Source: Paraburkholderia sp. CNPSo 3272 (GTDB lineage Bacteria > Pseudomonadota > Gammaproteobacteria > Burkholderiales > Burkholderiaceae). From it: a stretch of 64,000 bases of DNA. The position numbers were made by a program, and so were the translations under genes. The DNA lies in the NCBI RefSeq assembly GCF_024206495.1, contig NZ_JAMBPQ010000001.1:310001-374000 (forward strand), written 5' to 3'. This document shows, one piece after another, positions 20,254 to 29,298 of this stretch; within the stretch, counting starts at the first letter, position 1; every line of letters starts with the position of its first letter. The notes below the pieces were generated by a model. That model did not search any database. It was not told the origin of the DNA and saw nothing but the letters and a program-made list of their open reading frames with translations.

Positions 20254-22047
20254 TCAGTGCCCGCGAGTGCGGTTGCGCGGCGTGCCACGCTGGCCGCCAC
20301 GGCTGTTGCCGCCTGCGCGGTTGCCATTGGGGTTGGCGTTGCCGCCGTTGCCGGGACCGCTGCGGCGATTCCCGTCGGCATTATTGCCGCCCGCGCGCTT
20401 GCCCTGCGCGCCCGGTGCACGGTTGCCATCGACCTCGCGGCCGCCTGCACGGTTGCCGCCACGGCCGCCGAAACCGGAGCCCGCGCCGAAATTGCCGTGA
20501 CCGGCTCCGGCGCCGCCGCCGAAGCCGCCCGCCGCACCGCGCCGTCCCTGGCCCTGACGCGGCTGCCCCATCGCACCGTGCGAACTCAGCACCGGCTCGC
20601 GGTTGATGAAGCCCATCGACGTCTGCATCGGATCGGGCTGGCGACGCTCCTGCTCCTTGCCGCCACGACCGCCCTTCTCTTCGCTCGGCGCCTTCAGACC
20701 AACCGCGGCCATCAGCGCGCGCACCTGGTTGTCTTCCAGCTCTTCCCAGCGGCCCCGCTTGAGGCCCTTGGGCAGCGCGATCGGGCCGTGGCGCGTGCGG
20801 ATCAGCCGGCTCACCATCAGGCCCGCCGCCTCGAACATACGGCGCACTTCGCGGTTACGGCCTTCGGCCAGCGCGACGTGATACCAGTGGTTCGTCCCTT
20901 CGCCGCCGCCGTCGCGGATGCGCAGGAAGCTCGCGGGGCCGTCCTCGAGCTCGACGCCCTTGAGCAGCTTCTGGCGATTGCCCTCGGTGAGCTCGCCCAC
21001 CACGCGCACGGCATATTCACGCTCCACGCTGTAGCGCGGATGCATGAATCGGTTGGCCAGATCGCCCGAGGTGGTCAGCATCAGCAGACCTTCGGTGTTG
21101 AAGTCGAGACGGCCGACGGCCAGCCACTTCGCCGTTTTCATCGGCGGCAGGCGGTCGAACACCGAGGGACGGCCTTCCGGGTCGGCGTGGCTCACGATTT
21201 CGCCGGTCGGCTTGTGATAGATCAGCACGCGCGGCGGCTTGTTCTGCAGCTTGCGCTTGATCGGCTTGCCATTGATGCGGACCTGGTCGGTCGGCAGGAT
21301 GCGCTGGCCGATGTGCGCGGGCTCGCCGTTCACCGAGACGCGCCCGGCGACGATCAGCTCTTCCATGTCGCGACGCGAGCCCATGCCCGCATCCGCCAGC
21401 ACCTTGTGCAGCTTCGGTGCGTCGTCGTCCGGGCTCAGCACGCGCTTGGGTTGCTGGGCACGGCCGCGCCGCAGCATCGGTGCGCGCACGCCCGAACCGG
21501 CGCCATTGTCGGCGTCGAACGCCGGGGACGTGACGTAGAGGAACAGGTCTTCCTGCGTGGACTCGCCCGCGGCCGCTGCCGGCTGGCCTTCGCCTCGGCC
21601 CTGGCCCTTCTGGCGTTTGCCAGCGCCTTGCTGGCGCTCGCCCTGCGGGCGTTCGCCCTGACGTTCGCCCTGGCGTTCGCCTTGACGCTCGCCCTGAGCC
21701 GCGGCGCCCGCGTTCTGGCGGCGGCCCGGCTTCTTCGCGCCTGCGTCCTTGCGCGGGGCGCGCCCCGCGGGAGCGCGCTCAGGCGCCGCTTCCGGTGCGG
21801 CATCAGGCGCTGCGGACGCGTCGGCGCCCTCCGCGCCTTCGGCGGTCTTGGCCTTCGCACCCGCGCGGCGGCGCGCGATCAGGCTGCGCGGCCCGCGGCG
21901 CAGGCCGCGGCGCGGACGCTCTTCGCCCTCGCCGCCCTGTGCTTCGCCTTCGACCTGCGAAGCACGCGTGTCATCGTCGCGCGCGGAGGACGCGCGGCGC
22001 GCGGATTCGGACGCGTCGGTCGAATCGGTGTCGTGGATATCAGTCAA
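20254..22047 (-). CDS. rluB: 23S rRNA pseudouridine synthase RluB with long low-complexity tails
   Basis: Modifies U2605 (E. coli numbering) of 23S rRNA. The catalytic core (about 195-440 of 597 residues) holds an S4 RNA-binding domain ([29 protein letters not shown]) and the RsuA-type motif [22 protein letters not shown] with the catalytic Asp. An N-terminal extension of about 190 residues contains repeated QGER units. A C-terminal Gly/Asn/Arg-rich tail of about 120 residues resembles RGG-type RNA-binding tails. Translation starts at TTG (22047) behind GAGG. It follows scpB by 62 bp, the usual scpB-rluB order. Confidence 0.93.
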   Translation of the reverse strand: MTDIHDTDSTDASESARRASSARDDDTRASQVEGEAQGGEGEERPRRGLRRGPRSLIARRRAGAKAKTAEGAEGADASAAPDAAPEAAPERAPAGRAPRKDAGAKKPGRRQNAGAAAQGERQGERQGERQGERPQGERQQGAGKRQKGQGRGEGQPAAAAGESTQEDLFLYVTSPAFDADNGAGSGVRAPMLRRGRAQQPKRVLSPDDDAPKLHKVLADAGMGSRRDMEELIVAGRVSVNGEPAHIGQRILPTDQVRINGKPIKRKLQNKPPRVLIYHKPTGEIVSHADPEGRPSVFDRLPPMKTAKWLAVGRLDFNTEGLLMLTTSGDLANRFMHPRYSVEREYAVRVVGELTEGNRQKLLKGVELEDGPASFLRIRDGGGEGTNHWYHVALAEGRNREVRRMFEAAGLMVSRLIRTRHGPIALPKGLKRGRWEELEDNQVRALMAAVGLKAPSEEKGGRGGKEQERRQPDPMQTSMGFINREPVLSSHGAMGQPRQGQGRRGAAGGFGGGAGAGHGNFGAGSGFGGRGGNRAGGREVDGNRAPGAQGKRAGGNNADGNRRSGPGNGGNANPNGNRAGGNSRGGQRGTPRNRTRGH

Positions 22048-22109
22048 AACAACCTCAAAATGTCAGGTTGCGCGCCCGCTTGCGGGGCACGTCAAAAATG
22101 CTTGTTGCT

Positions 22110-23129
22110 TCAGATGCCGCGTCGTGCGGCTTCGTCGTCCGTCGTTGAGACGGGGTCGTCCTGCGCCGCGTCGCGGCGGTCTTCGTGTTCTTCTTCGCCC
22201 GCCGCATCTGCTGCGTGCGCGGCATCCAGCGCGTGAGCGTCGGGGGCCGACCCGTGCTGCGCGCGGATCGTTTCGTCGTGTACCGCTTCATCCGCGGCAT
22301 CGGCTGCGGACGCAATGTTTGCGCCTGCCGCCTCGTGCGCTTGTTCCGCGAGTTCCGCGAGTTCCGCTAGTTCCGCTAGTTCCGCTAGTTCCGCTAGTTC
22401 CGCTTCTTCCGTTGCGTGCGTCTCGGGCGCTGCGCTTTCGGGGTGTGCCGCTGTTTCATCGCCCGACGCTTCGCCCTGGTCTACCGGCGCCAGCGCATCT
22501 TCCGCGCCCGCGGCATCGGTGGCAACCTCGGGCTGGACTTCCGCGACGAGCTGCGCCGCGGCGCTATCGGGAAACTCGATCGCATGCTGGGCAAGCAGTT
22601 GCTCGCCGAACTGGCTCGACGGATCGTCGAGCGGCGGCAATTCGTCGAGCGACTTCAGGCCGAGATCGTCGAGAAACTCCCTTGTCGTTGCATATAGTGC
22701 CGGGCGGCCCGGCACATCACGATGACCGATGACTTCGATCCAGTTACGGTCCTCGAGCTGTTTGACGACCTGCGTGTTGACCGTGACCCCGCGAATTTCC
22801 TCGATGTCGCCGCGCGTGACCGGCTGCCGGTAGGCGATGATCGCGAGCGTTTCGAGGACCGCGCGCGAGTAGCGCGGCGGCTTTTCGGGGTGCAACCGGT
22901 CAAGGTACGTCCGCATGGCAGGCTTGCTCTGAAAGCGCCAGCCCGACGCGAGCCCCACCAGCTCGACGCCGCGCCCGGACCATTCGTGGCGCAGGTCTTC
23001 GAGCAGGTTGCGGACCGTGTCGGCCGAAATGTCGTCGGCAAACAGTTTGCGCAGTTCGCCGATCTTCAACGGCTCCTGCGTGCAGATCAATGCAGTCTCG
23101 AGGACGATTTTCGCCTCTTGGGTATTCAT
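22110..23129 (-). CDS. scpB: Chromosome segregation and condensation protein ScpB
   Basis: The kleisin-associated winged-helix subunit of the SMC-ScpA-ScpB condensin. The first 180 of 339 residues hold two winged-helix domains, with [25 protein letters not shown] as the family signature. The remaining 150 residues are an acidic Ala/Glu-rich tail unusual for the family. It includes seven tandem Glu-Leu-Ala units encoded by a 9-bp repeat (22343-22405). scpA would be expected upstream but is not next to it; an aminotransferase gene is found there instead. It is probably co-transcribed with rluB. Confidence 0.93.
   Translation of the reverse strand: MNTQEAKIVLETALICTQEPLKIGELRKLFADDISADTVRNLLEDLRHEWSGRGVELVGLASGWRFQSKPAMRTYLDRLHPEKPPRYSRAVLETLAIIAYRQPVTRGDIEEIRGVTVNTQVVKQLEDRNWIEVIGHRDVPGRPALYATTREFLDDLGLKSLDELPPLDDPSSQFGEQLLAQHAIEFPDSAAAQLVAEVQPEVATDAAGAEDALAPVDQGEASGDETAAHPESAAPETHATEEAELAELAELAELAELAELAEQAHEAAGANIASAADAADEAVHDETIRAQHGSAPDAHALDAAHAADAAGEEEHEDRRDAAQDDPVSTTDDEAARRGI
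22343..22405 (-). repeat. 9-bp tandem repeat inside scpB
   Basis: Seven consecutive copies of a 9-bp unit (plus strand GTTCCGCGA or GTTCCGCTA) encode tandem Ala-Glu-Leu in the acidic tail of ScpB. Four inner copies are identical, as expected for recent slippage. Unit-length changes keep the frame. Confidence 0.85.
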
Positions 23130-23466
23130 GCAGCCAGGTCAGACCCTAAGTAAGGTAAATCAGGTTCAAGGAACCGGATCAGACAGACGAAAGACGATAT
23201 GGAACTAGGAGACGCGCTCGCCCGATTCTGATCGGTCATATTGATGGGAGCACGCACCGGGGGGCCGAAATTCAGGCAAAGAGCCAGACCCAGCCGGAGG
23301 GAGCCGCGAAGTTCCCGCAGGGAATCGCTTGACTGAGCGCCATATTACGCAAAAACGCTGGGTGCGTAAAGACGCCATTCCGCATGAGCGGCCTCATTTT
23401 AACGCGGGCCCCGCCATCGCTTTAGGCCCGCTCGCCACGCCGGTGCATGGCGCGGCGAGAGCGGCC
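23130..23466. other. Intergenic region between scpB and the aminotransferase gene
   Basis: This 337-bp stretch contains no convincing gene. It has an inverted repeat TTACGCA...TGCGTAA (23345-23369) and a GCGGGCC...GGCCCGC stem (23404-23431) without a U-tract, which might help end aminotransferase transcription. The scpB promoter must lie here, but no clear hexamers are visible. Confidence 0.5.
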
Positions 23467-24666
23467 TCAGTGCGCTCCCACCGTTTCCAGGTAGCGCGCG
23501 AGTCGCTCGACGCCCGCGTCGAGCCGCGCGGGGTCGCACGCATAGCACCAGCGCACGAAACCTTCCCCTTGCGGTCCGAACGCGCTACCCGGCGCGAGGC
23601 CGAGGCCCGCGTCGCGCACCAGCGCCTTGCACAGTTCGAGGCTGTTTTGCGCGCCCGCCAGCCGGAAAAACAGGTACATCGCGCCGTGCGGCACCTTCAC
23701 ATCGACGCCGGGCAGCTTCGCCAGCGCCGCGGCGAGATGGTCGCGCGAGGCGCGCAGATCGGCCACCAGCGCGCGTGTGAAGGGCTCGCCGTGCTCGACT
23801 GCCGCAATGCCCGCCTGCTGCACGAACGAGGGCGCGCACGAGGTGTTGTACTCGACCAGCTTGCCCAGATCGTCGGTCAAGCCGCGCGGCACGACCATCC
23901 AGCCGAGCCGCCAGCCGGTCATGAGCCAGGCCTTCGAAAACGAATTGACGCAGATCAGGCGCTCTTCACGCGACGCAACATCGAGGAACGACGGCGCGGT
24001 GCGCTCGCTCGCATCGCCGTAGTAAAGGCGCTCGTAGACCTCGTCGGCGACGATCCAGATGCCGAGGCGCCGGCAATGCTCGAGCACCACGCGCTGCTGG
24101 TCGCGCGTCATCACCCAGCCGGTCGGATTGTTCGGCGAGTTGATCATGAGCAGGCGCGTCTCGGGCGTGAGCGCCGTGAGCAGCCGGTCGAGATCGAGCG
24201 TCCAGCCGCGCTCGCCGTAACTGAGCGAGACCGTTTCGACTGTGGCGCCGAGGATCTTCGGGATTTCGACGAGGTTCGGCCACAACGGCGTCACCGCCAC
24301 CACCCTGTCGCCCGCGCCGACGACGAGCTGCGCCGCCAGCATCAGCGCATTGACGCCGGCGCTCGTGACCGCCACGTTGTCCACCGACGTTGCGCCGTGC
24401 AGTTCGCTCACGTAGCGCGCGAGCGATTCGCGCAGCGGCGCGATGCCGAGATTGTGCGTATAGAACGTGTCGCCGCGCCCCAGCGCGTCCGCCGCCGCCT
24501 CGCGGATGAACGGCGGTGTCACGCGGTCGGACTCGCCGAACCAGAACGGCAGTACGTCGGGAACGCCGAACCCGGCGTTCGCCACTTCGCGGATCTGCGA
24601 CGAGCGCAACGCACGCACCGCTTCGCGCGGCAGGGAGATGGAGGACGACGGTTCGAAATCGCTCAT
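23467..24666 (-). CDS. Class I/II PLP-dependent aminotransferase
   Basis: A fold-type I aminotransferase of 399 residues; the substrate is unknown. The PLP-binding lysine is K245 in the motif SFSKAWLMTGWRLGW. The Asn and Asp that contact the cofactor are seen in NSPNNPTGWV (near 177) and DEVYERLYY (near 209), and a C-terminal Arg is present. The start at 24666 (MSDFEPSSS) has GGAAG six bases upstream. A longer frame from 24792 would overlap the LysR gene and lacks family-like sequence. A LysR gene lies 97 bp upstream on the same strand and may be its regulator. Confidence 0.92.
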   Translation of the reverse strand: MSDFEPSSSISLPREAVRALRSSQIREVANAGFGVPDVLPFWFGESDRVTPPFIREAAADALGRGDTFYTHNLGIAPLRESLARYVSELHGATSVDNVAVTSAGVNALMLAAQLVVGAGDRVVAVTPLWPNLVEIPKILGATVETVSLSYGERGWTLDLDRLLTALTPETRLLMINSPNNPTGWVMTRDQQRVVLEHCRRLGIWIVADEVYERLYYGDASERTAPSFLDVASREERLICVNSFSKAWLMTGWRLGWMVVPRGLTDDLGKLVEYNTSCAPSFVQQAGIAAVEHGEPFTRALVADLRASRDHLAAALAKLPGVDVKVPHGAMYLFFRLAGAQNSLELCKALVRDAGLGLAPGSAFGPQGEGFVRWCYACDPARLDAGVERLARYLETVGAH

Positions 24667-24763
24667 CGGGCTTCCGGGTGGCACAGAATGTGGGAAAACA
24701 TGGAGTGTAGCGCGCGGCCCCCGCGCGACGAGGTCAGCGCCTGCAAGCCTGAGCGCAGCGGCT

Positions 24764-25666
24764 TCAGTGCCGCGCTTCGGGCTGGCCGGCAAGTTGACGG
24801 ATCAGCGACCAGACCGCCTCGGCGGCCGGCGAAAGCGAGCGGTCGCGCCGCCGCACGAGCTCGACGGTGCGCTCCGCGCGCGGCACGAGCGGGCGCGCAA
24901 GCAGCGGCGCGCCCGCCGGCACGGGCAGCGCGAGCCAGGGCAACACGCTGATGCCCACGCCCGCCTCCACGAGTCCGAAAACGGTGGCCGGGTGGCCCAG
25001 CTCCTGCACCACGCGTGCGCGTACGCCCTGTTCGCTCATCACGGCGTCGATGAGCGGTCGGCTGCCCGAGGCGTAATCCAGCATCACCAGTCGCTCGCCG
25101 TCCAGCTCCTTCCACGGGACTTCCTGGCTCAGCGCGAGCGCATGATCGCCGCGCACGACCACGCAGAACGAGTCCGTGGTGAGGCATTCGGTTTCCAGGT
25201 CCTCAGCGGCAAAGGGTCCGATGATGACGCCGAAGTCCACTTCTCCCGAGCGGATCCTGCGCACGACGTCGCTCTGCACGTCGTCGCGCAAGCCAAGCGT
25301 GATGTAGGGAAACTGCCGCCCGCACGCTGCCACGACCTGGGGCATCAAACGGCACGCAACCGTCGGACTGGCCGCCACGACGACGCGGCCGCGCCGCTGC
25401 TCGCCGATCTCGCGAATCTCTCGCAAGGCGTCGTCGAGATCGTTGAGCAGGCGCGGAATGCTCGCGATCAGGTTCGCGCCCACATCGGTGAGCTGCACCT
25501 CGCGCGTGGTCCGGTCGACGAGCTTCACGCCTATCTCGGCTTCGAGTTCGCGTACACACCGGCTCACCGCCGACTGCGTGAGCCCGATCTCGTCCCCGGC
25601 CCGGCTGAAACTCTGCAGCCGGGCGACCTCGATGAACACCCGCAGTTGCCGCAGCGTCACGTTCAT
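24764..25666 (-). CDS. LysR-family transcriptional regulator
   Basis: A 300-residue regulator with the N-terminal winged helix-turn-helix (residues 1-60; LRQLRVFIEVARLQSFSRAG followed by LTQSAVSRCVRELEAEIG) and a two-lobed effector-binding domain (about 90-295). It precedes the aminotransferase gene on the same strand. A short inverted repeat GCATTTTATGC (25697-25707) lies 31 bp upstream of its start and could be an autoregulatory site. Its effector is unknown. Confidence 0.95.
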   Translation of the reverse strand: MNVTLRQLRVFIEVARLQSFSRAGDEIGLTQSAVSRCVRELEAEIGVKLVDRTTREVQLTDVGANLIASIPRLLNDLDDALREIREIGEQRRGRVVVAASPTVACRLMPQVVAACGRQFPYITLGLRDDVQSDVVRRIRSGEVDFGVIIGPFAAEDLETECLTTDSFCVVVRGDHALALSQEVPWKELDGERLVMLDYASGSRPLIDAVMSEQGVRARVVQELGHPATVFGLVEAGVGISVLPWLALPVPAGAPLLARPLVPRAERTVELVRRRDRSLSPAAEAVWSLIRQLAGQPEARH

Positions 25667-26087
25667 CCGCTCGCCTCATGAATTGTCCGTTTTCATGCAT
25701 TTTATGCCAGACAACCATCGTTGCGGCTAGCGCAGCATTGCTACCCCTTGTTCGCCGCAGTGCAGCAACACAGCGCAAACGCACGTCGGACGGGCTTGGT
25801 TGCACAAGATTGGTGATTCTCCCGATTTTCTCGATAAGCGTTTTCGAGTCTTATACGCCCCTGGCAATCTCCCGCGCGGGCTTGACGCCACGCGGCTTCA
25901 AGACGAAATCGTACGTGCTGGCACGGTTTTCGCATTAAGGCACGCACAGGTTCGATGGACGTCCCGCGAGCACGCAGTCCGGGACGATCCAGTCGGGCCC
26001 GCCTGGTACTCCGGCATCCGGCCGGGAGTCCATGAAGAGTGCGCAGCGCGGGGCAGCGCACCGGAGATAGCTTCGCTGAGGTGAAAC
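25667..26087 (+). other. Intergenic region with structured leader before the transposase-like gene
   Basis: This 421-bp gap holds the upstream region of the LysR gene (minus) and, from about 25935 to 26075, a GC-rich stretch with several short inverted repeats (GTCCC...GGGAC, CCGGC...GCCGG and GCGC...GCGC). This stretch directly precedes GAGGTG and the ATG at 26088. It looks like a folded 5' leader or a transposon-end remnant. No supported gene lies inside it. Confidence 0.35.
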
Positions 26088-26489
26088 ATGATGCTGTTCG
26101 ACGATTTGAGAGACAACGAATGGGCGCTGGTCGAGGCGTTGTTCTGTGCTGAACCGGCACGGAGCGAACGGCGCGGACGGCCTCGCGTCGAAGCGCGTGC
26201 TGTGGTCAACGCGGTGCTCTGGGTGCTTTCGACGGGTGAAGGCTGGTCCAAGCTGCCGGGCCGCTACCCCTCGCCGCCGACTTGCCGCCGTCGTTTCGAC
26301 GAGTGGCAGGCGGACGGCACGCTTGCAGAGATCGTCAAGCGACTGAGCACGAACGGGCGTGAAATTTCGCTGCGCGGCCGTATCGGCGCCACGGCGACCA
26401 AGCCGCCCGCGCCTCCGAGCCGCGATCGCCTGCGCGGCGCGTTCTGGACCAATCCGGAATCGTGGCGCGCGCCGGTCAAGATGGCCTGA
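26088..26489 (+). CDS. IS5-type transposase N-terminal domain protein, standalone
   Basis: The 133 residues match the N-terminal helix-turn-helix domain (DUF4096 type) of IS4/IS5-family transposases: LRDNEWALVEALF, RRGRPRVEARAVVNAVLWVL and GWSKLPGRYPSPPTCRRRFDEW. The catalytic DDE domain is absent. The last 45 residues (RGRIGATATKPPAPPSRDRLRG) do not look like a transposase core. The frame is intact, with GAGGTG upstream and a hairpin after the stop, and no IS ends are visible. This suggests a retained DNA-binding protein rather than a decaying element. That is inference from its intactness. Confidence 0.75.
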   Translation: MMLFDDLRDNEWALVEALFCAEPARSERRGRPRVEARAVVNAVLWVLSTGEGWSKLPGRYPSPPTCRRRFDEWQADGTLAEIVKRLSTNGREISLRGRIGATATKPPAPPSRDRLRGAFWTNPESWRAPVKMA

Positions 26490-26512
26490 GCCACGCTTGA
26501 ATTGCTTTTCCC

Positions 26513-26542
26513 CCGGGCGCCTCATGCGCCCGGCGTGTTTTC
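26513..26542 (+). terminator. Hairpin after the transposase-like gene
   Basis: Arms CCGGGCGC and GCGCCCGG with a five-base loop are followed by CGTGTTTTCC. The T-run is short, so termination may be weak. Confidence 0.55.
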
Positions 26543-26724
26543 CTCTCACCTCTTGCGCACCCTTGCGCATTTCGTGGCCGCTTCAGATCGGCTTTCGGGT
26601 CATGTGCCAGCAGTGCCCCCTCCCCAGCCGATGCAGGCTGCATCGACGTGGCTGCGCCCATAACCAGCGATCGGCACCGCGCGATACATCTCTTTACTAA
26701 TATTTACAGCGCGCTTTCGTTCCC

Positions 26725-26756
26725 GACGTTAGCTTAGGAGCATGTCCACTAACGTC
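26725..26756 (+). promoter_or_regulatory. Inverted repeat upstream of a small exported-protein gene
   Basis: Perfect 8-bp arms GACGTTAG and CTAACGTC flank a 16-base spacer, ending 27 bp before the ATG at 26784. It could be an operator or a 5' UTR hairpin. Nothing else in the gap 26490-26783 is recognisable beyond the terminator of the preceding gene. Confidence 0.4.
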
Positions 26757-26783
26757 AAGAAACAGGATTGACGGGGAACCACC

Positions 26784-27071
26784 ATGAAATCCATGAACCT
26801 GCCCATTCGGGGCATCATGGTTTCGCTGTCCGCCCTCGCCCTCTTCGCGCCGACCGCCTCGTTCGTGTCGTTCAGTGCCGCGGCCCAGCCGCCGCATGCC
26901 TCCGTACCGTCATGGTCGATCTCGCGCACCGGCGCGCGCGCTATGCCGCCCGTAGCGCCTGGCCCGACCGCGAGCAAACCGCCCGTGCCGCGCGGCGACT
27001 TGCGCGGCGACATTGCGGACAATGCCCGCCGCAGCGCGCCACAGAGGCAGGAACCAGCACAGCGCCGGTAA
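26784..27071 (+). CDS. Small exported protein of unknown function
   Basis: A 95-residue product with a clear signal peptide: MKSMNLPIRGIMVSLSALAL, a hydrophobic core, and a likely cleavage after an AAA motif near residue 33. The mature part is Pro/Ala/Arg-rich and basic, without recognised domains. The ribosome-binding site is weak (GGGGAA). Long open frames on the same strand overlap it by chance. A strong terminator lies 180 bp downstream (27254-27285). I do not recognise a family; the assignment as a gene rests on the signal peptide and the downstream terminator. Confidence 0.55.
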   Translation: MKSMNLPIRGIMVSLSALALFAPTASFVSFSAAAQPPHASVPSWSISRTGARAMPPVAPGPTASKPPVPRGDLRGDIADNARRSAPQRQEPAQRR

Positions 27072-27253
27072 GCCGGCCAGCGAAACACCAGCGAGGGGAC
27101 TGCCGGAACCGACGAAAGAGCAGCGATGACGACGGACGCAAGACCGTCCGGCAGGTCGCGGCTCAGCATATACCCTGCCCCGGGGAACCACCGCGCTTCA
27201 TGTGCGGTCTACCTTTACGCCATCAAGCACAGCGTGGCAGCAGTAATTCCGGT

Positions 27254-27285
27254 AAGCCCGTATCTTTCGATGCGGGCTTTTTTTT
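27254..27285 (+). terminator. Strong intrinsic terminator
   Basis: AAGCCCG pairs with CGGGCTT, extended by four inner pairs to a four-base loop, and is followed by a run of eight T. The nearest plus-strand gene ends at 27071, so the transcript either has a 180-nt 3' UTR or includes a separate small RNA. Confidence 0.88.
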
Positions 27286-27310
27286 GGCGGGACGAAGAGA
27301 ACAGACTGTG

Positions 27311-27625
27311 CTACTGGCTGGCTTCGAGGCCGGATTGGAGCACGCGCTCCGCGACGTAGTCGGCCACGCGATGCGCGCTCCACTGCACCGTGCGCTCGTC
27401 GCGAGCGAGCCGGGCGAACTCAGCGCGACCGCGATCGGTCAGCACCGCGATATCGACCGGCGCATGGAAACCCGGCGCCGGCGCAACCGTGCGCTGCCGG
27501 ACGATGTCCATCATGCCGAGATCGCGCAAATACTGGAATACTTCAGGACGACGCGCCCACGGGACCTGCCGATACTGCACCCGCCTCAGCGCTTCGAGTA
27601 CTGCTTCGTTGGAATACGTGGTCAT
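27311..27625 (-). CDS. Hypothetical protein, possibly winged-helix
   Basis: A 104-residue soluble protein starting MTTYSNEAVLEALRRVQYRQ with GAAG upstream. The pattern VFQYLRDLGMMDIVRQRTV...VDIAVLTDRGRAEFARLA resembles a short winged helix: a helix, a strand pair, and the typical LTDRGR turn. No catalytic motif is seen. It stands alone between the plus-strand terminator and the YdcF-type gene. The HTH suggestion is low-confidence, based on pattern only. Confidence 0.6.
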   Translation of the reverse strand: MTTYSNEAVLEALRRVQYRQVPWARRPEVFQYLRDLGMMDIVRQRTVAPAPGFHAPVDIAVLTDRGRAEFARLARDERTVQWSAHRVADYVAERVLQSGLEASQ

Positions 27626-27895
27626 CTCACTTCTTTCTTAAAATGCAGTCCTGCGATCATTGAGCCTCGCGCGAGCCGGCTGCGGCGCAATGCAGACCTG
27701 AGAACGGCGCAGTCTGTGCCCTGCCGGGCTCACGCGCCCTATCCGTGCGATGTGCAGCGGCAGGGACTGCAGGTTATCCGGGCCCCCGTGAAGCGGCTTC
27801 GCCGCTTCACGCACGGCCAACGCCGCGCCACGCTCGCGGCGCAAAGGTCGGTTGGACGCGCATTTTCCCGAAAACAATACGTTACCTCATCCAAA

Positions 27896-28633
27896 TTGAT
27901 TCTATTCGTTTTGTTTGTGCTATTTGTTGCGCTCGGCCTGCTGTGGCGCAGCGCGCGCTGGCGCGTCGCGGCTTGCGCGGCCGCGCTCTTCTGGCTTCTC
28001 GCGACCGGCTGGCTCACCGCCGTGCTGCTCGATATCGCCCAGCCGGAGTTATATCGCACTCCCTACGATCAAGCGAAAAACGGCCCGGCGCACTTCGGCG
28101 CGCGCACCGCCATCATCATGCTGGGCGGCGGCACCGAATCCCGCGACGGCCGACTGGTCCCCGCGCGCGACGTCTACGCACGCATTGCACTTGCCGCCGA
28201 ACTGTACGCGCAGTGCGCGCGCGCGGGCGGCGCGTGCCGCGTGATCGTGAGCGGCGGCAACCCGGAGCACCATGCAAGCGCCGAGGCCGACAACTACGCG
28301 CCCTACCTGCTGCGCGCCGGTGTGCCGAGTGCCGACCTCGTGCTGGAAAACCAGAGCCTCACGACGTATCAGAACGCGCGCAACGTCGCGCCCATCGTCC
28401 GCGCCGGGAACGACGAAACGCTCCTGCTCGTCACGTCCTCCTACCAGATGCGCCGTGCAATGCTCGATTTCCGGCGCTTCGACATGGACCCGCTGCCCGC
28501 GGTTTCCAGCGTGCGCCGGGTCGAGCGCGGCCTGCTCCCGCGCATCGCGAATCTCAAGTCCGCCGAAACGGCGCTCCACGAATCGATTGGGGTTGCCCAG
28601 TTTTATGTTTATCGGATGATCGGCTGGTTCTAG
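27896..28633 (+). CDS. YdcF/ElyC-type DUF218 membrane protein
   Basis: A membrane-anchored DUF218 protein related to SanA, YdcF and ElyC, families linked to envelope integrity. Two N-terminal hydrophobic segments (about 1-15 and 20-45) precede the DUF218 domain. The domain shows TAIIMLGGGTESRDGRLVPA, the conserved RVIVSGGNPEHHASAEADNY and the segment LENQSLTTYQNARNV. No ATG lies near the start of family similarity; TTG at 27896 is chosen, and TTG 27911 or GTG 27917 are alternatives. The upstream in-frame opening of over 1 kb is chance in GC-rich DNA. The 270 bp before it (27626-27895) show no gene. Confidence 0.8.
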   Translation: MILFVLFVLFVALGLLWRSARWRVAACAAALFWLLATGWLTAVLLDIAQPELYRTPYDQAKNGPAHFGARTAIIMLGGGTESRDGRLVPARDVYARIALAAELYAQCARAGGACRVIVSGGNPEHHASAEADNYAPYLLRAGVPSADLVLENQSLTTYQNARNVAPIVRAGNDETLLLVTSSYQMRRAMLDFRRFDMDPLPAVSSVRRVERGLLPRIANLKSAETALHESIGVAQFYVYRMIGWF

Positions 28634-28793
28634 TATGACCGTTCGACGACCCCATATGTAACGAGGTGTAACTTCCGCGCAAAACGGCTTACGTGATGTC
28701 ATCTGGCGCGAGTATTTGATCGTTAGAATGGCATGTCCATCCTGCTTGGACAGATACCGGCTGGGTCCATAAACCGCTCCTTCGGAGGTAGAG

Positions 28794-29021
28794 ATGAAAA
28801 AAATGTCCCTCGCAGTCCTGATTTCACTTTCCGCACTGGCGGGCGCTGCGCATGCGCAGTCGGATAACGGCATCACGATGAGCACCGACCCGGCCAAGGC
28901 CGACGACGTCCTGCAACGCGCGCAGGCTTTACAGCAGCAACAGGAAGCCGCGCCTGCGCCGGCGCCCATGATGCATCACAAGTCGGGGCATCCGCATCAC
29001 AAGAAGGCCCCTGCCCAGTAA
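28794..29021 (+). CDS. Small exported His-rich protein
   Basis: A 75-residue product with a good ribosome-binding site (GGAGGTAGAG) and a signal peptide ending AHAQ near residue 22. The mature 53 residues hold a Gln-rich helix and a C-terminal His/Lys/Pro-rich end (MMHHKSGHPHHKKAPAQ). The histidines could bind metal, but no family is recognised. A TAGAAT hexamer at 28724-28729 may be its -10. A strong terminator follows at 29083-29117. Confidence 0.75.
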   Translation: MKKMSLAVLISLSALAGAAHAQSDNGITMSTDPAKADDVLQRAQALQQQQEAAPAPAPMMHHKSGHPHHKKAPAQ

Positions 29022-29082
29022 GAACGGACGACGCCTGGCCGCGCGCAACCCAGCGCCCGCGGACAACGCCTTCCCGGGGATG

Positions 29083-29117
29083 AAGCCGATGCCGGTTTAG
29101 CCGCCATCGGCTTTTTT
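29083..29117 (+). terminator. Intrinsic terminator after the His-rich protein gene
   Basis: Arms AAGCCGATG and CATCGGCTT with a 13-base loop are followed by six T. It lies 62 bp after the stop at 29021. Confidence 0.85.
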
Positions 29118-29298
29118 CTTCGCCGCGCCGCCTGGCTGCGTTTGGGGTCTCCTGGCGCGCATCGGCGCCGCGCCGACGCGCCGGCGCGGTATGCTAAAGT
29201 CGCGCACCTCGAAAACGCCCCGGTCGGCCAGACGCGGTCGGCCAGACGCGGTCGGCATAGACCCAACCTTTTGTGCGCGCCACGCGCGGAGAAACGCA

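Noticed and set aside
22343..22405. Possible CRISPR-like repeat array
   Set aside because: The 9-bp units are contiguous, have no spacers and keep the scpB reading frame.
25800..26084. 94-residue plus-strand ORF before the transposase-like gene
   Set aside because: It spans the inverted-repeat-rich leader and lacks a ribosome-binding site and family features.
26768..27895. In-frame opening of over 1 kb upstream of the YdcF-type gene
   Set aside because: No family similarity before about 27890, and it crosses a strong terminator and an opposite-strand gene; it is a chance open frame.
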